NCBI RefSeq assembly: GCF_025919725.1
Contig: NZ_CP081495.1
Span: 372,001-436,000 of the forward strand
Direction of reading: 5' to 3'
DNA from: Flavobacterium agricola
GTDB lineage: Bacteria; Bacteroidota; Bacteroidia; Flavobacteriales; Flavobacteriaceae
DNA: 64,000 nt
The notes below the pieces were generated by a model. That model had not been told where the DNA came from and did no database searches. It saw only the letters and a list, made by a program, of their open reading frames with translations. Of the stretch, positions 17,984-27,889 are shown in pieces. The stretch's first letter is position 1; each line of letters opens with the position of its first letter. Made by a program: the position numbers and the translations under genes.

Positions 17984-20900
17984 ATGAGTCTGTCTACCTT
18001 AAGTATAAAACGACCGGTATTTACTATTGTCGTTAACCTGGCCTTAATTTTATTCGGAATTTTAGGATTTACCTTTTTAGGTGTTCGAGAATATCCGTCT
18101 ATTGACCCGGCTCAAATTAGCGTTCGTACAAATTATGCAGGGGCTAATGCCGATATTATTGAGTCGCAAATTACAGAGCCTTTAGAAAAAGTTATTAACT
18201 CGATTGACGGGATTAAAAACCTCTCTTCCACGTCAAACCAAGGGGTTAGTAATATTAATATTGAATTCCATTTAGATAAAAATTTAGAAGAAGCTGCTAA
18301 CGATGTACGTGACAAAGTTTCGCAAGCGCTACGTAGTTTACCTCAAGATTTAGATACGCCACCGGTAGTTTCTAAAGCCGATGCCGATTCAGAACCTATT
18401 ATTATCATGACTTTACAAAGTGATGGTAAAAATATTTTAGAATTATCCGATTATGCTGATAACGTTATTGCACAACGCCTACAATCTATATCGGGCGTAA
18501 GTTCAGTAAGCATTTGGGGGCAGAAACGTTTTGCTATGCGTTTATGGATTGATGCACCAAAGTTAGCCGCTTACGGCTTAACTATTTTAGATGTTCAGGC
18601 CGCGTTACAAGCCCAAAATGTTGAGTTACCTTCTGGTAAATTAACAGGTGCCAAAACCGAAATGGCAATTAAAACCTTAGGAAACTTAGCTACTGAAGAT
18701 CAGTTTAACGATATCATTATCAAATCTACTGATCAAAAAGTTATTCGATTAAAAGATGTTGGTACTGCACGTTTAGAAGCTGAAAACTTTGAAACCAGTA
18801 TGACCGAATCCGGCGTACCAATGGTTTCCTTAGCTATTATTCCGCAACCCGGAACCAATTATTTAGATATTGCTAACCAATTCTATAAAGAATTTGATCG
18901 TTTGCAAGATGATTTACCTGACGGGTTTAAAATGGAAATTTCCATGGATAATACGTTGTTCGTAAAACGCGCCATTACCGAGGTGGTCGAAACCTTATTT
19001 ATTTCGGTTGCATTGGTTGTGTTAATTATTTACGCGTTTTTCAGAAACTGGTCGGTTGCTTTCCGCCCGTTGGTAGATATTCCGGTATCGTTAATTGCTA
19101 CTTTTTTTATTATGTATTTGTGTGGTTTTTCAATCAACGTACTTACCTTATTGGCTATCGTTTTGGCAACCGGTTTGGTGGTAGATGATGGAATTGTAGT
19201 AACCGAAAATATTTATAAAAAGGTTGAAGAAGGCATGTCGCCAATTGAAGCTGCAATAAAAGGATCTAACGAAATTTTCTATGCCGTAATTTCCATTTCA
19301 GTAACCTTAGCAGCCGTATTTTTACCCGTAATCTTTTTAGAAGGATTTGTGGGCCGATTGTTCCGGGAATTTGGTGTGGTAATTGGAGCCGCCGTTTTAA
19401 TTTCGGCCTTTGTATCGCTTACGTTAACACCAATGTTAAATGCATATTTGGTAAAAGGTGGCCAGCAAAAACAAACCAAGTTTTACCAACGTACCGAAAA
19501 ATATTTTGTGCGTATGAACAAATCGTACGCAGGCAGCTTGCAGTTCTTTTTAAATCGCAAATGGTTAAGCGCAGCAGTTATTGTGGTTTGTTTAGGTATG
19601 ATTGCTTTATTTTTTACCATTTTACCAAAAGAAACTGCACCTTACGACGATCGTAGTAATATTTCTGTTCGTGCAACCGGTCCAGAAGGTGTTTCGTATG
19701 ATTATATGCAAAAATTCATGAATGAATTAACGGATATGATTAACGATTCTGTTCCAGAAAAAAATGTAAGCTTAGTAATTACATCACCAAGTTACGGATC
19801 TGGATCAGCAAACAGCGGGGTAATTCGTTTAGGATTGGTACAGCCGCAAGATCGTGAAAAAACACAAGGCCAAATTGCTAACGATTTAAGCGTTTGGACT
19901 CGTAATTTTACCGATGCTAAAGTTTCTATTTCCCAACAACCAACCATTTCGGTTGGGCGCCGTGGTGGGATGCCAATTCAATACATTATTCAGGCAACTA
20001 ATTTTGAAAAACTAGAAGAAAAAGTTCCGGAATTTATGGATGCGGTTTCACAAAGTCCTGTTTTTTCAAACTTCGATATCAATTTAAAATTTAACAAGCC
20101 CGAAGCGTACATTACCATTGCTCGTGATAAGGCCGAAAATTTAGGTGTTTCTATTTTAGATATTGCACGTACCTTACAAATGTCATTATCTGGGCAGCGT
20201 TTTGCTTATTATATGATGAACGGAAAACAATACCAAGTAATTGGGCAGTTTAACCGTACCGACCGTTCGGCACCTATGGATTTAGCTGCTATGTATGTAA
20301 AAAATAACAAAGGGCAACTAATTCAGATGGATAACTTGGTTACGATTGAAGAAAAAAGTAGCCCACCGCAGTTGTATCACAACAACCGTTATATGTCGGC
20401 AACCGTTTCAGCATCTTTAGCACAAGGTCAAAGTTTAGAAGATGGAATTAAAGAAATGGATCGCATTAAAGAACAAGTTTTAGACGATTCTTTTACAACT
20501 GATTTAGGTGGTGAAGCGCGTGATTTTATGGAAAGTAGTTCAAATACCTTATTTGCATTTGGTTTAGCTATTGTTTTAATATTCTTAATCTTAGCCGCGC
20601 AGTTTGAAAGTTTTATTGATCCAATTATTATTTTAATTACGGTGCCAATGGCTGTAGCTGGAGCTTTATTTTCGCTGTGGTTGTTTGGACAAACCTGGAA
20701 CATTTTTAGCCAAATCGGAACCATTATGTTAATTGGTTTGGTAACTAAAAACGGAATTTTAATTGTTGAATTTGCGAATCATTTACGCGATCAAGGTCTA
20801 TCTAAATACGATGCCGTTTTACAAGCGTCAGAATCACGTTTACGCCCAATTTTAATGACCTCGCTAACCATTGCTTTAGGAGCTTTACCAATTGCTTTAT

Positions 20901-21055
20901 CAATCGGTGCTGCATCTATTAGCCGTATGGGAATGGGTGTTGTAATTGTTGGTGGAACCTTGTTTTCATTGGTTCTTACCTTATTCGTAATTCCTACTAT
21001 TTATTTAATGTTTTCACGCAAGCGCAAGCACAATCCAGAATTAGACAAATATTAG
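17984..21055 (+). CDS. RND efflux transporter permease (AcrB/MexB-like, HAE1 type)
   Basis: A 1023-residue inner-membrane proton antiporter that captures substrates in the periplasm. It has the expected topology: one N-terminal helix (KRPVFTIVVNLALILFGILG), a large periplasmic loop, a block of six helices, a second periplasmic loop and a final block of helices. The key proton-relay segment LATGLVVDDGIVVTENI (with adjacent aspartates, ~407-408) is intact. FLEGFVGRLFREFG and the second-half motif RLRPILMTSL are also present. Gaps of three bases to the adaptor and six to the TolC-like gene place it in one operon. Confidence 0.95.
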   Translation: MSLSTLSIKRPVFTIVVNLALILFGILGFTFLGVREYPSIDPAQISVRTNYAGANADIIESQITEPLEKVINSIDGIKNLSSTSNQGVSNINIEFHLDKNLEEAANDVRDKVSQALRSLPQDLDTPPVVSKADADSEPIIIMTLQSDGKNILELSDYADNVIAQRLQSISGVSSVSIWGQKRFAMRLWIDAPKLAAYGLTILDVQAALQAQNVELPSGKLTGAKTEMAIKTLGNLATEDQFNDIIIKSTDQKVIRLKDVGTARLEAENFETSMTESGVPMVSLAIIPQPGTNYLDIANQFYKEFDRLQDDLPDGFKMEISMDNTLFVKRAITEVVETLFISVALVVLIIYAFFRNWSVAFRPLVDIPVSLIATFFIMYLCGFSINVLTLLAIVLATGLVVDDGIVVTENIYKKVEEGMSPIEAAIKGSNEIFYAVISISVTLAAVFLPVIFLEGFVGRLFREFGVVIGAAVLISAFVSLTLTPMLNAYLVKGGQQKQTKFYQRTEKYFVRMNKSYAGSLQFFLNRKWLSAAVIVVCLGMIALFFTILPKETAPYDDRSNISVRATGPEGVSYDYMQKFMNELTDMINDSVPEKNVSLVITSPSYGSGSANSGVIRLGLVQPQDREKTQGQIANDLSVWTRNFTDAKVSISQQPTISVGRRGGMPIQYIIQATNFEKLEEKVPEFMDAVSQSPVFSNFDINLKFNKPEAYITIARDKAENLGVSILDIARTLQMSLSGQRFAYYMMNGKQYQVIGQFNRTDRSAPMDLAAMYVKNNKGQLIQMDNLVTIEEKSSPPQLYHNNRYMSATVSASLAQGQSLEDGIKEMDRIKEQVLDDSFTTDLGGEARDFMESSSNTLFAFGLAIVLIFLILAAQFESFIDPIIILITVPMAVAGALFSLWLFGQTWNIFSQIGTIMLIGLVTKNGILIVEFANHLRDQGLSKYDAVLQASESRLRPILMTSLTIALGALPIALSIGAASISRMGMGVVIVGGTLFSLVLTLFVIPTIYLMFSRKRKHNPELDKY

Positions 21056-21061
21056 TACCTA

Positions 21062-22366
21062 ATGAAAAAGCTATATATATTTATAACAACGCTTGCTTTG
21101 GGTAGCTTTACAAGTTACGCGCAAGAATTGTTAACCATAAAAGATGCCGTAGCAATTGCTTTAAGCCAAAACTACGACATTCAATTATCTCAAAACGACA
21201 AAAATATTACTGCCGAAAGCGTGAGCATTGGTGCTGCAGGTTTTTTACCCAATCTAACAGCCAATTTAACGCAAAATAACAGCGTAATGAATTCTGAACA
21301 AACGCAATCTAGCGGCGTAGTTCGATCACTTAAAAATGCTAAAAATAACAATTTAAGTTACGGAGTAAGTTTAGGTTGGACCGTTTTTGACGGATTGGAC
21401 ATGTTTAAACGCTATGATATTTTAAAAGAAACCGACAACTTTCAGGAAGCACAATTTAAGCAAGCGGTGCTTGAAACCATTTCGTTGGTTATGGTAAATT
21501 ATTACAATATTGTTGAGCAAACCAATGTACATAAAGCGTTAGAATCGGTTAAAGAAATATCGCTAGAACGTTATAACATTGCCGAAGCGCGTTTTAAAAT
21601 TGGTAAAGCTTCTAAGCTTGAAGTTTTAAACGCTCAAGTTAATTTAAACGAAGATGAATCAAATTTAATACGTCAGGTAAATACCATTCAATCATTAAAA
21701 ATTCAATTAAATAGATTGTTAGCTCGTGAATTAGCTACTAATTTTGAAGTTGAAAAAGAAATGAGCTACGACGAGCTGTTAACCTACACCGATTTGTACG
21801 AAACGGCAATGCAGCAAAATCCAGAAATCATGAAGATTGAAATTAGCCGTCGTTTAGCCGAATTAAATTTGCAACAAGTTAAAGCAAAACGTTATCCAAC
21901 TGTTCGAGTAAATGCCGGATATAATTTTAATGAATCTGAATCGAGCCTTGGGTTTACCACCCACGCCAATTCGCACGGATTTAATTACGGCTTGGCTGTT
22001 TCTATGAATTTGTTTGACGGATTAACCCAACATCGTAACGAACGCATTGCTAAAATAAATATTGAAAGCATGGATTTACGAGTTAAAAACCAAAACGAAC
22101 AGCTTTCTACTTTGTTGTTAACTGCGTTTAATAATTTTCAAACCTTTCAATCTTTGGTTAAAGTTGAAGAAAATAACGTTGGCTTGGCTAAAAATAGTTT
22201 AGATATTACCAACGATAAGTTTAAAATCGGAACGGTAAGCTCGGTAGAATTTAGAGATTCACAAGAAAACTACATCAACGCTGTTTCCCGTTACAATGCT
22301 GCCTTATTAGATACCAAATTAGCAGAAATTGAACTGAAGCAAATTATGGGTAAATTAGATATTTAA
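21062..22366 (+). CDS. TolC-family outer-membrane efflux channel
   Basis: A 434-residue outer-membrane factor completing the RND system. A signal peptide (~1-20, ending SYA|QE) precedes two repeated halves, each with long amphipathic helices for the periplasmic tunnel and strands for the barrel. The first half includes YDIQLSQNDKNITAESV and LGWTVFDGLDMFKR, the second NPEIMKIEISRRLAE and AVSMNLFDGLTQHRN. The repeated F-D-G-L strand-turn in both halves is typical. It is last in the operon and followed by a strong terminator. Confidence 0.92.
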   Translation: MKKLYIFITTLALGSFTSYAQELLTIKDAVAIALSQNYDIQLSQNDKNITAESVSIGAAGFLPNLTANLTQNNSVMNSEQTQSSGVVRSLKNAKNNNLSYGVSLGWTVFDGLDMFKRYDILKETDNFQEAQFKQAVLETISLVMVNYYNIVEQTNVHKALESVKEISLERYNIAEARFKIGKASKLEVLNAQVNLNEDESNLIRQVNTIQSLKIQLNRLLARELATNFEVEKEMSYDELLTYTDLYETAMQQNPEIMKIEISRRLAELNLQQVKAKRYPTVRVNAGYNFNESESSLGFTTHANSHGFNYGLAVSMNLFDGLTQHRNERIAKINIESMDLRVKNQNEQLSTLLLTAFNNFQTFQSLVKVEENNVGLAKNSLDITNDKFKIGTVSSVEFRDSQENYINAVSRYNAALLDTKLAEIELKQIMGKLDI

Positions 22367-22367
22367 T

Positions 22368-22395
22368 AAAATCGGAGCATTAGCTCCGATTTTTG
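22368..22395 (+). terminator. Terminator of the RND efflux operon
   Basis: Hairpin aaaatcggagc / gctccgatttt with a 4-base loop and T-rich tail, starting just after the TolC-like stop. Confidence 0.88.
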
Positions 22396-22409
22396 TTTTT
22401 AAAATGCTG

Positions 22410-22417
22410 TACATTTG
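22410..22417 (+). promoter_or_regulatory. -7 promoter box of the YidR-like gene
   Basis: tacatttg matches TAnnTTTG, ending 18 bases before ATG 22436. The longest reading frame begins with a TTG inside this box (22415), so that start is unlikely. Confidence 0.5.
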
Positions 22418-22435
22418 ATTTTTTTATTTCACAAC

Positions 22436-23686
22436 ATGCAAGCACAACAACTTACTTTTGGCTTATATGGGCACACGTTGCATCATACCCAAATTCAATC
22501 GCACAACGGACAATATTTGGTTTACGATTCTCGTAATGATGATACGCAGATTGCCAGCACCCAAACCATAGAAGTTTTACAGCTAGAAAGTTTAGCAACC
22601 CAAGTAATTTACCGTTGTAATCCGGCTGGTGTTTACGGTCCTGGGGTTGGTGCAGCAACCTTTTCTCCTCAACAATTGCAAACCTTGTTTATACACGGTA
22701 TAAAAAATGCTTCACCTAGTAATCCGTATAGCATGACGCGCCGTACCGGGGTTAGTATTTTTTTAAATAATCCTGGGCACCCTATTTACATGGATGCACG
22801 TAATATTTACGAACCTTTTACAGCTGGTGCTTTACGTGGCGGCACGCATGCGCACGCTTGGCATCCAAATGGAAATTTAATATCGTTTACGTACAATGAT
22901 TTTGTTTTAGAACATGCAACGCATAGAAATGCTGATCGCGATTTGCGTTCGGTTGGTGTTATGTTTCCTCAATCGGTTTCTGTTTTTAAAGATGAAGAAG
23001 GAGAAAATAATTCGGGAGAAATGTTTGCTGTTTTAGTTTCTGAAGTTGTTAATCAGGCGCAACCAAATACTGACGAAATCGAAAAAGCTTTTGACGAATG
23101 TTGGTTGGGTAGTTTGCGTAAACTTGCTTTTCAGGGGCATGTTCGTGATGCAAAAGGTAAATTACAATCCGAAATTTTTATTGTTGATTTACCAGATAAC
23201 TTATCGCAAGCCGGAGCGCATCCTTTACAAGGAACTGCAACCACGCGTTGTGGTGTTCCTTTAGGAACCAAGCAATACCGAATTACGCATACGCCCAACG
23301 GAATATCTAATTTTAGACATTGGTTGCGTAGCAATTCATCTGGTACCCTTGTTTATTTTTTAATGGAAGATGATTTAGGATGTACACAATTGTTTCAAGT
23401 TGCAATTGCAAGTCAAAAAATAAAGCAATTATCTTTTCATGATTCTGGCATTCATTCGCCTTTTAATGTGCATGTTGATGCTAAAAATGCTGTTTATTTA
23501 CAGCATCAAAGTTTGGTGTTGTTAGATTTAGAAACCGGGCAAAGCAACGTGCTTTTTGAATCTACTGCCGATATTCAGTTAACTGGGATTCCGCATTTTT
23601 GCAACCATTCTAACACCATTTATTTTAATGCTTATGTAAAGTATAATACGGCAAGTTATATTCAAATATTTCGAATAACATATTAA
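22436..23686 (+). CDS. DUF3748 protein (YidR-like, TolB-type beta-propeller)
   Basis: A 416-residue protein that I recognise as DUF3748, related to E. coli YidR. Conserved segments are GQYLVYDSRNDDT (~30), YMDARNIYEPFTAGALRGGTHAHAWHPNG (~120-148) and ISFTYNDFVLEHA. Repeated strand-rich units with HPNG/SFTYND turns suggest a beta-propeller of the TolB/WD40-like kind. Biochemical function is unknown. No clear signal peptide is seen from ATG 22436, so the protein may be cytosolic. It stands alone between two terminators. Confidence 0.75.
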   Translation: MQAQQLTFGLYGHTLHHTQIQSHNGQYLVYDSRNDDTQIASTQTIEVLQLESLATQVIYRCNPAGVYGPGVGAATFSPQQLQTLFIHGIKNASPSNPYSMTRRTGVSIFLNNPGHPIYMDARNIYEPFTAGALRGGTHAHAWHPNGNLISFTYNDFVLEHATHRNADRDLRSVGVMFPQSVSVFKDEEGENNSGEMFAVLVSEVVNQAQPNTDEIEKAFDECWLGSLRKLAFQGHVRDAKGKLQSEIFIVDLPDNLSQAGAHPLQGTATTRCGVPLGTKQYRITHTPNGISNFRHWLRSNSSGTLVYFLMEDDLGCTQLFQVAIASQKIKQLSFHDSGIHSPFNVHVDAKNAVYLQHQSLVLLDLETGQSNVLFESTADIQLTGIPHFCNHSNTIYFNAYVKYNTASYIQIFRITY

Positions 23687-23716
23687 AAAAAGCACTTACT
23701 TAAGTAAGTGCTTTTT
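23687..23716. terminator. Bidirectional terminator between the YidR-like and Na/Pi symporter genes
   Basis: Perfect palindrome aaaaagcacttactt followed by its reverse complement with no loop base. It serves both convergent genes. Confidence 0.88.
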
Positions 23717-23720
23717 AGTT

Positions 23721-24704
23721 TTATATCGCTTCCGGATTTTGGCTGCTTATCTTGTTTTGTTCAATGCTTTGCATCCCATCTTTATACCAGTCTGTTTTTT
23801 GTAACAACTTTAAGGTTGGTTTAAAGAATATTAAAAAGAAAACTGAGGTAAAGGTGTTTGACGCCGTAAATGCAGCAGCAACTTGCAACGCATGGCTGTC
23901 TGTTAAATATCTTGCAAATTGTTCTAAAACGCCAAAAAATGGTAACATAATTAATACGCCAATAATGTTAAATCCTGTTGCCGAAGCTGCAACTAATTTG
24001 GACATGGGCGATAATTTTAAAGAAACCAATAATGCTGTTGAGGTTGTACCAATGTTAGCACCAACAACAATTGCAATAGCAGCATTTAACGGAACTACGC
24101 CTTGTGAAACCAAAACAATTACTAAACCAACAACAACCGAACTCGATTGAATGATAATCGTAATAATGATTCCGTAAATGATTCCTAATATCGGATTGGT
24201 TGCTTTTTCCATAATTTGCAACAACATCGGATCATTTTTAATTGGTTCCATAGAAATGCTTATTAGGTTTAAAGCAAAAAAGATAAAACCGAAGTAAAAA
24301 ATAGATTTTCCTGCCACTGCGATTCGGCTCGGTGCCATACTTATTAAGGTACCTAAAACAATTAAGGCTGGACCAAACATATCGGATTGATACGAAACAA
24401 TCCATCCGGTTGAAGTTGTACCAATGTTGGTTCCTAATAAAATCATTAAGCTATCTCGAAATGAAATAATGCCTGAATCTACTAACGAAACGGTTAATGA
24501 AGAAACCAAAGTGCTGGATTGAATAACTGCTGTTACGGCTCCGCCTAAAATAAAACCACCTAACGGTAAGTTTGTCATTTTTTTAATCCATCGTTGTAAG
24601 TTTTCAATACCAAAGCTTTCAATTTCTTTACTAAAGCTTTGTAAGCCAAAAATAAATAATGTGATTGCCGAAATAATAATAATTACGGTATGCAAAGTTT
24701 GCAT
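23721..24704 (-). CDS. Na+/phosphate symporter family protein (NptA/PNaS type)
   Basis: A 327-residue inner-membrane protein with two inverted repeats, each containing the family's QSS motif: AVIQSSTLVSSLTVSL (~60-75) and IIIQSSSVVVGLVIVL (~185-200). Each repeat ends with a NIGTTSTG/A motif. These are hallmarks of type II sodium-dependent phosphate transporters. The E. coli YjbB-like C-terminal PhoU domain is missing, so it is the short form. Phosphate uptake is the family role; other anions cannot be excluded. It converges on the YidR-like gene. Confidence 0.88.
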   Translation of the reverse strand: MQTLHTVIIIISAITLFIFGLQSFSKEIESFGIENLQRWIKKMTNLPLGGFILGGAVTAVIQSSTLVSSLTVSLVDSGIISFRDSLMILLGTNIGTTSTGWIVSYQSDMFGPALIVLGTLISMAPSRIAVAGKSIFYFGFIFFALNLISISMEPIKNDPMLLQIMEKATNPILGIIYGIIITIIIQSSSVVVGLVIVLVSQGVVPLNAAIAIVVGANIGTTSTALLVSLKLSPMSKLVAASATGFNIIGVLIMLPFFGVLEQFARYLTDSHALQVAAAFTASNTFTSVFFLIFFKPTLKLLQKTDWYKDGMQSIEQNKISSQNPEAI

Positions 24705-24826
24705 AAATAATATAGGTTAAGGTTAATATTAGGAGTTGTAATTAAAAAATTTAAACAGAAATGGCTACTATTTAAATACTTCCGTTTAAAATTTTTATCT
24801 TGTACATCAATTCTTATTTAAAAACA

Positions 24827-25924
24827 ATGAATTTTAAAGCTTTTACTTTTATATTTTGTTTGCTTTTATTGTCGTGTAACACCAAGAATGACATGCAAAT
24901 TAACAATAATTTAGCAAAATACCAACCCCTTGCATTAGGGGAGGAACAAGCTCAAAAAATTATGGCTTTGCCGATGCATTGCCTTTTGGTTGAATACCCA
25001 AATAAGTTAGGTCAGGTTTTAAATGAAGCAAGCGAATTAAAATCGCCCAAAGCATTGCGTCCGGTTTTTTACGGATGTTTTGATTGGCATTCATCCGTTC
25101 ATGGTTATTGGAGCATAATTACGCTTTTAAAACAATTTCCGGAAATGGATGCAGATAGTAAAATAGCTGCTGTTTTAAACCAGCAAATAACGCCTGAAAA
25201 TGTGCAAGTTGAAATTGATTTTTTTAATCAACCGCATAATAAATCGTTTGAGCGTACTTATGGCTGGGCTTGGTTTTTAAAATTGCAACAAGCATTACAA
25301 ACCTGGGATAATCCGCAAGCGCAACAATGGCATAAAACTTTACAACCTCTAGAAGAAATTATTGTTACCCGATATACCGATTATTTACAGAAATTGGTTT
25401 ATCCGATTCGTACAGGTACTCATGATAATTCGGCTTTTAGCTTGGCTTTGTTGCATGAATATGCCACAACTACAAATAACGAAATCTTATTGCAAACCAT
25501 TAAGGATTTTGCTTTAAAACAATACGGTAATGATGTTAATTGCCCAATTGCTTACGAACCAAGCGGACATGATTTTTTATCACCTTGCTTACAAGAAGCT
25601 TGGCTTATGAGCAAAATTTTAGATACGGATGCGTACCGAACTTGGTTAAAGCAGTTTATGTCTAGCTTATTTAATTCGGAATTTGATTTACAAGTTGCAC
25701 AAGTTGCCGATCGTACCGATGGCCATTTGGTACATTTAGATGGATTGAACTTTAGCCGTGCCACGTGTTTGTTTGAAATTGCAAATAAGTTGCCCGAATT
25801 GCAACATTTAAAACCATTAGGAGCCAAGCATTTTAATGCTGCTTTTCCAAATATTTCTGATGATGATTATATGGGCAGCCATTGGTTAGGTACTTTTGCA
25901 TTGCAAGCTTTGCAAGCACAATAA
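24827..25924 (+). CDS. DUF2891 family lipoprotein
   Basis: A 365-residue exported protein. The N-terminus MNFKAFTFIFCLLLLSC is a lipoprotein signal with the lipidated cysteine around residue 17. The body matches DUF2891, with YGCFDWHSSVHGYWS (~80-95), FERTYGWAWFLKL (~145-157), GTHDNSAFSL and SPCLQEAWLM. The helix-rich layout with conserved His/Trp motifs recalls alpha/alpha toroid glycosidase-like folds, but the activity is unknown. ATG 24827 is chosen over an upstream TTG (24800) because it places the signal peptide at the N-terminus. Confidence 0.8.
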   Translation: MNFKAFTFIFCLLLLSCNTKNDMQINNNLAKYQPLALGEEQAQKIMALPMHCLLVEYPNKLGQVLNEASELKSPKALRPVFYGCFDWHSSVHGYWSIITLLKQFPEMDADSKIAAVLNQQITPENVQVEIDFFNQPHNKSFERTYGWAWFLKLQQALQTWDNPQAQQWHKTLQPLEEIIVTRYTDYLQKLVYPIRTGTHDNSAFSLALLHEYATTTNNEILLQTIKDFALKQYGNDVNCPIAYEPSGHDFLSPCLQEAWLMSKILDTDAYRTWLKQFMSSLFNSEFDLQVAQVADRTDGHLVHLDGLNFSRATCLFEIANKLPELQHLKPLGAKHFNAAFPNISDDDYMGSHWLGTFALQALQAQ

Positions 25925-25926
25925 AT

Positions 25927-25957
25927 AAAAAAAGGAAGCTAAAAGCTTCCTTTTTTT
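25927..25957. terminator. Bidirectional terminator between DUF2891 and TonB receptor genes
   Basis: Hairpin ggaagct-aaa-agcttcc with long A and T runs. The TonB receptor stop codon (25956-25958) overlaps its tail. Confidence 0.85.
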
Positions 25958-27821
25958 ATTTCAATCTATATTTAGCGCCTAAAACAAACCAACGCCCTGG
26001 CATTGGAGTTGCAGCAATTTCGCGATATTGTTTATCAAATACATTAGTAAAATCACCATAGATTCCTAGTTTATCTAAATTGTAACCTAAACGGAAGTTT
26101 GTAATATCGTATCCGTTTCTTAATTCACGTTTTTGGTATTTGTACGTACCTTGCACATACCAATTTTTATATGAATAATTTACCGTTGCAATGGCTTGAT
26201 GTTTTAAACTTTCAACCACATATTTAGAGGTAAGTCCATTATTCATCACCATTTCTTCAGGCTTTAAATAATTGTAACTTACGCTGGCTTGAATTTTAGA
26301 TGCGTTATTAAGAGTAAAAACATTTCGAACCTGAAAATTTACGCCGTGAATTTTGTTTTTCGCCGCGTTAAACGGTTGGTACGGTTCGCTGCTGTCGGTT
26401 CTAATCCAATCAATAAAATCAGAAATATTTCGGTAAAAATAACCTGCTTGGGCGTGCCATTGTTTTTTGTTGTAACGAATGTTAGCCTCGTACTGCCATG
26501 CTTTTTCGCTATTTAAATTGGGATTTCCAATGTTTCCTGGACGTTGATTTAAATACAAATCAGTAAACGACGGTACGCGTTGACTTGAACCTACGTTAAG
26601 CCCCAATTTAAAGTTTGGAAGAAACTGATAAGCTGCATCAACCCCAGGAAAAAATTCCCAGCCATAATCTGAATTGTAATTGGCATATCCACCTGCATTT
26701 ACAAATAATTTTTCAGCAATAATGGTTTTATATTCTACATAAAAACCGTGGTTGTTGCGTTTGTGAGAACCAATGTTAGAACTGTTTATTTGTTCCCAAC
26801 GGCTTTCCCATCCTAAACCAAAGGTTCCGAAATTGGTTAAATAGCTTGCGTTAACTTCCGCATTTACAACATTGGTATAATGTAAAGAACGTGCACTTGC
26901 TAGATTATGTCTAAAATAGCGGTAATCGTCTTCGTTGTAACGGTTTGAAATTCGAGGTTTAATAAATAATCGATCGTTTATTTTGTAGGTCATACCCACG
27001 CTAGCAAACGATGTATTTACAACTTCTTCCGATTCTTTATCACCCGGTGCTGCGTAAAAACCATTTGCACCAAATTTGTTAAAAATTTGACCTAACATAA
27101 CGTTTAATTCGCTTTTGTCAGAAACGTCAAAATTACCTTGATAAAAACCGCGATAAATTTCGGCTGCCGTATTGTAGCGATGGCCGTTATACTGATCGGT
27201 ATTTAAAGCAAATAAATGATTGCTTTTTTCGCGAGCTAAAGTTCCGGTAAGTTGCAAGCCACCGCCCCAGTAAATACCATTTCCATCGTTCTCATCTTTC
27301 GATTTAAAAGAACTTCCCGAATATATATTGGCATATAAGTTGTTTTCTTTTGCCTTTTTAGTAACAATATTAATAGCTCCGGTTAAGGTATTAATTCCGT
27401 AAATACGTGCTGCTGGCCCTTTAAGCACTTCAATACGTTCAATCGCATCTAATGCTACAGGTAAGTTTAAGGAATGGTGTGCCGTTTGTGCATCAGAAAC
27501 TTTAACACCGTTTAATAAAATTAAGGTTTGTTCAAAACTTCCGCCATCAATGCTCACATCAGCTTGCGTACCAAATGGGCCGCGCTGTCTTAAATCAACT
27601 CCGCCAATTAAACCTAAAACTTCGTTTACGCTACGCACCGGAAGTTCGCTAATTTGTTTGGCAGTAATAACCTGAATGTTTCGTGCCGTTTGGCTAAATG
27701 GTAATTCTAATCTATTTTCAGAGATAACAATTTCGTCTAAATTGGTTGCCTGATTATTTTGAGCTTGTGCGCCGATATTGTAGGTAGCTAATAAAATAAT
27801 TCCTGCTTTTTTAAATTTCAT
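25956..27821 (-). CDS. TonB-dependent outer-membrane receptor
   Basis: A 621-residue outer-membrane transporter. A signal peptide (~1-20, ending GAQAQ) is followed by a TonB-box-like segment LDEIVISENRL (~28-38) and the plug domain (~45-150) with VNEVLGLIGGVDLRQRG, DGGSFEQTLILLNGVKV and ERIEVLKGPAARIYG. The remainder is a 22-strand-type barrel ending GRWFVLGAKYRLK. Its size and plug are nearest the BtuB/vitamin type rather than SusC. It is divergent from a MocR-type regulator with 68 bases between starts, so uptake of an amine, amino acid or vitamin controlled by that regulator is plausible but only inferred. No riboswitch fits in the short gap. Confidence 0.9.
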   Translation of the reverse strand: MKFKKAGIILLATYNIGAQAQNNQATNLDEIVISENRLELPFSQTARNIQVITAKQISELPVRSVNEVLGLIGGVDLRQRGPFGTQADVSIDGGSFEQTLILLNGVKVSDAQTAHHSLNLPVALDAIERIEVLKGPAARIYGINTLTGAINIVTKKAKENNLYANIYSGSSFKSKDENDGNGIYWGGGLQLTGTLAREKSNHLFALNTDQYNGHRYNTAAEIYRGFYQGNFDVSDKSELNVMLGQIFNKFGANGFYAAPGDKESEEVVNTSFASVGMTYKINDRLFIKPRISNRYNEDDYRYFRHNLASARSLHYTNVVNAEVNASYLTNFGTFGLGWESRWEQINSSNIGSHKRNNHGFYVEYKTIIAEKLFVNAGGYANYNSDYGWEFFPGVDAAYQFLPNFKLGLNVGSSQRVPSFTDLYLNQRPGNIGNPNLNSEKAWQYEANIRYNKKQWHAQAGYFYRNISDFIDWIRTDSSEPYQPFNAAKNKIHGVNFQVRNVFTLNNASKIQASVSYNYLKPEEMVMNNGLTSKYVVESLKHQAIATVNYSYKNWYVQGTYKYQKRELRNGYDITNFRLGYNLDKLGIYGDFTNVFDKQYREIAATPMPGRWFVLGAKYRLK

Positions 27822-27863
27822 AATAATTATATTTTCTGATGCAAACCTCGTAACTTTCCGGTG

Positions 27864-27871
27864 TATATTTG
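27864..27871 (+). promoter_or_regulatory. -7 promoter box of the MocR-type regulator
   Basis: tatatttg, exact TAnnTTTG, 18 bases before the ATG, within the short divergent intergenic region shared with the TonB receptor. Confidence 0.55.
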
Positions 27872-27889
27872 TAGTCCAGTTTTAATATT

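Noticed and set aside
27822..27889. Cobalamin riboswitch before the TonB receptor
   Set aside because: Only 68 bases separate the divergent starts, far too short for a cobalamin aptamer.
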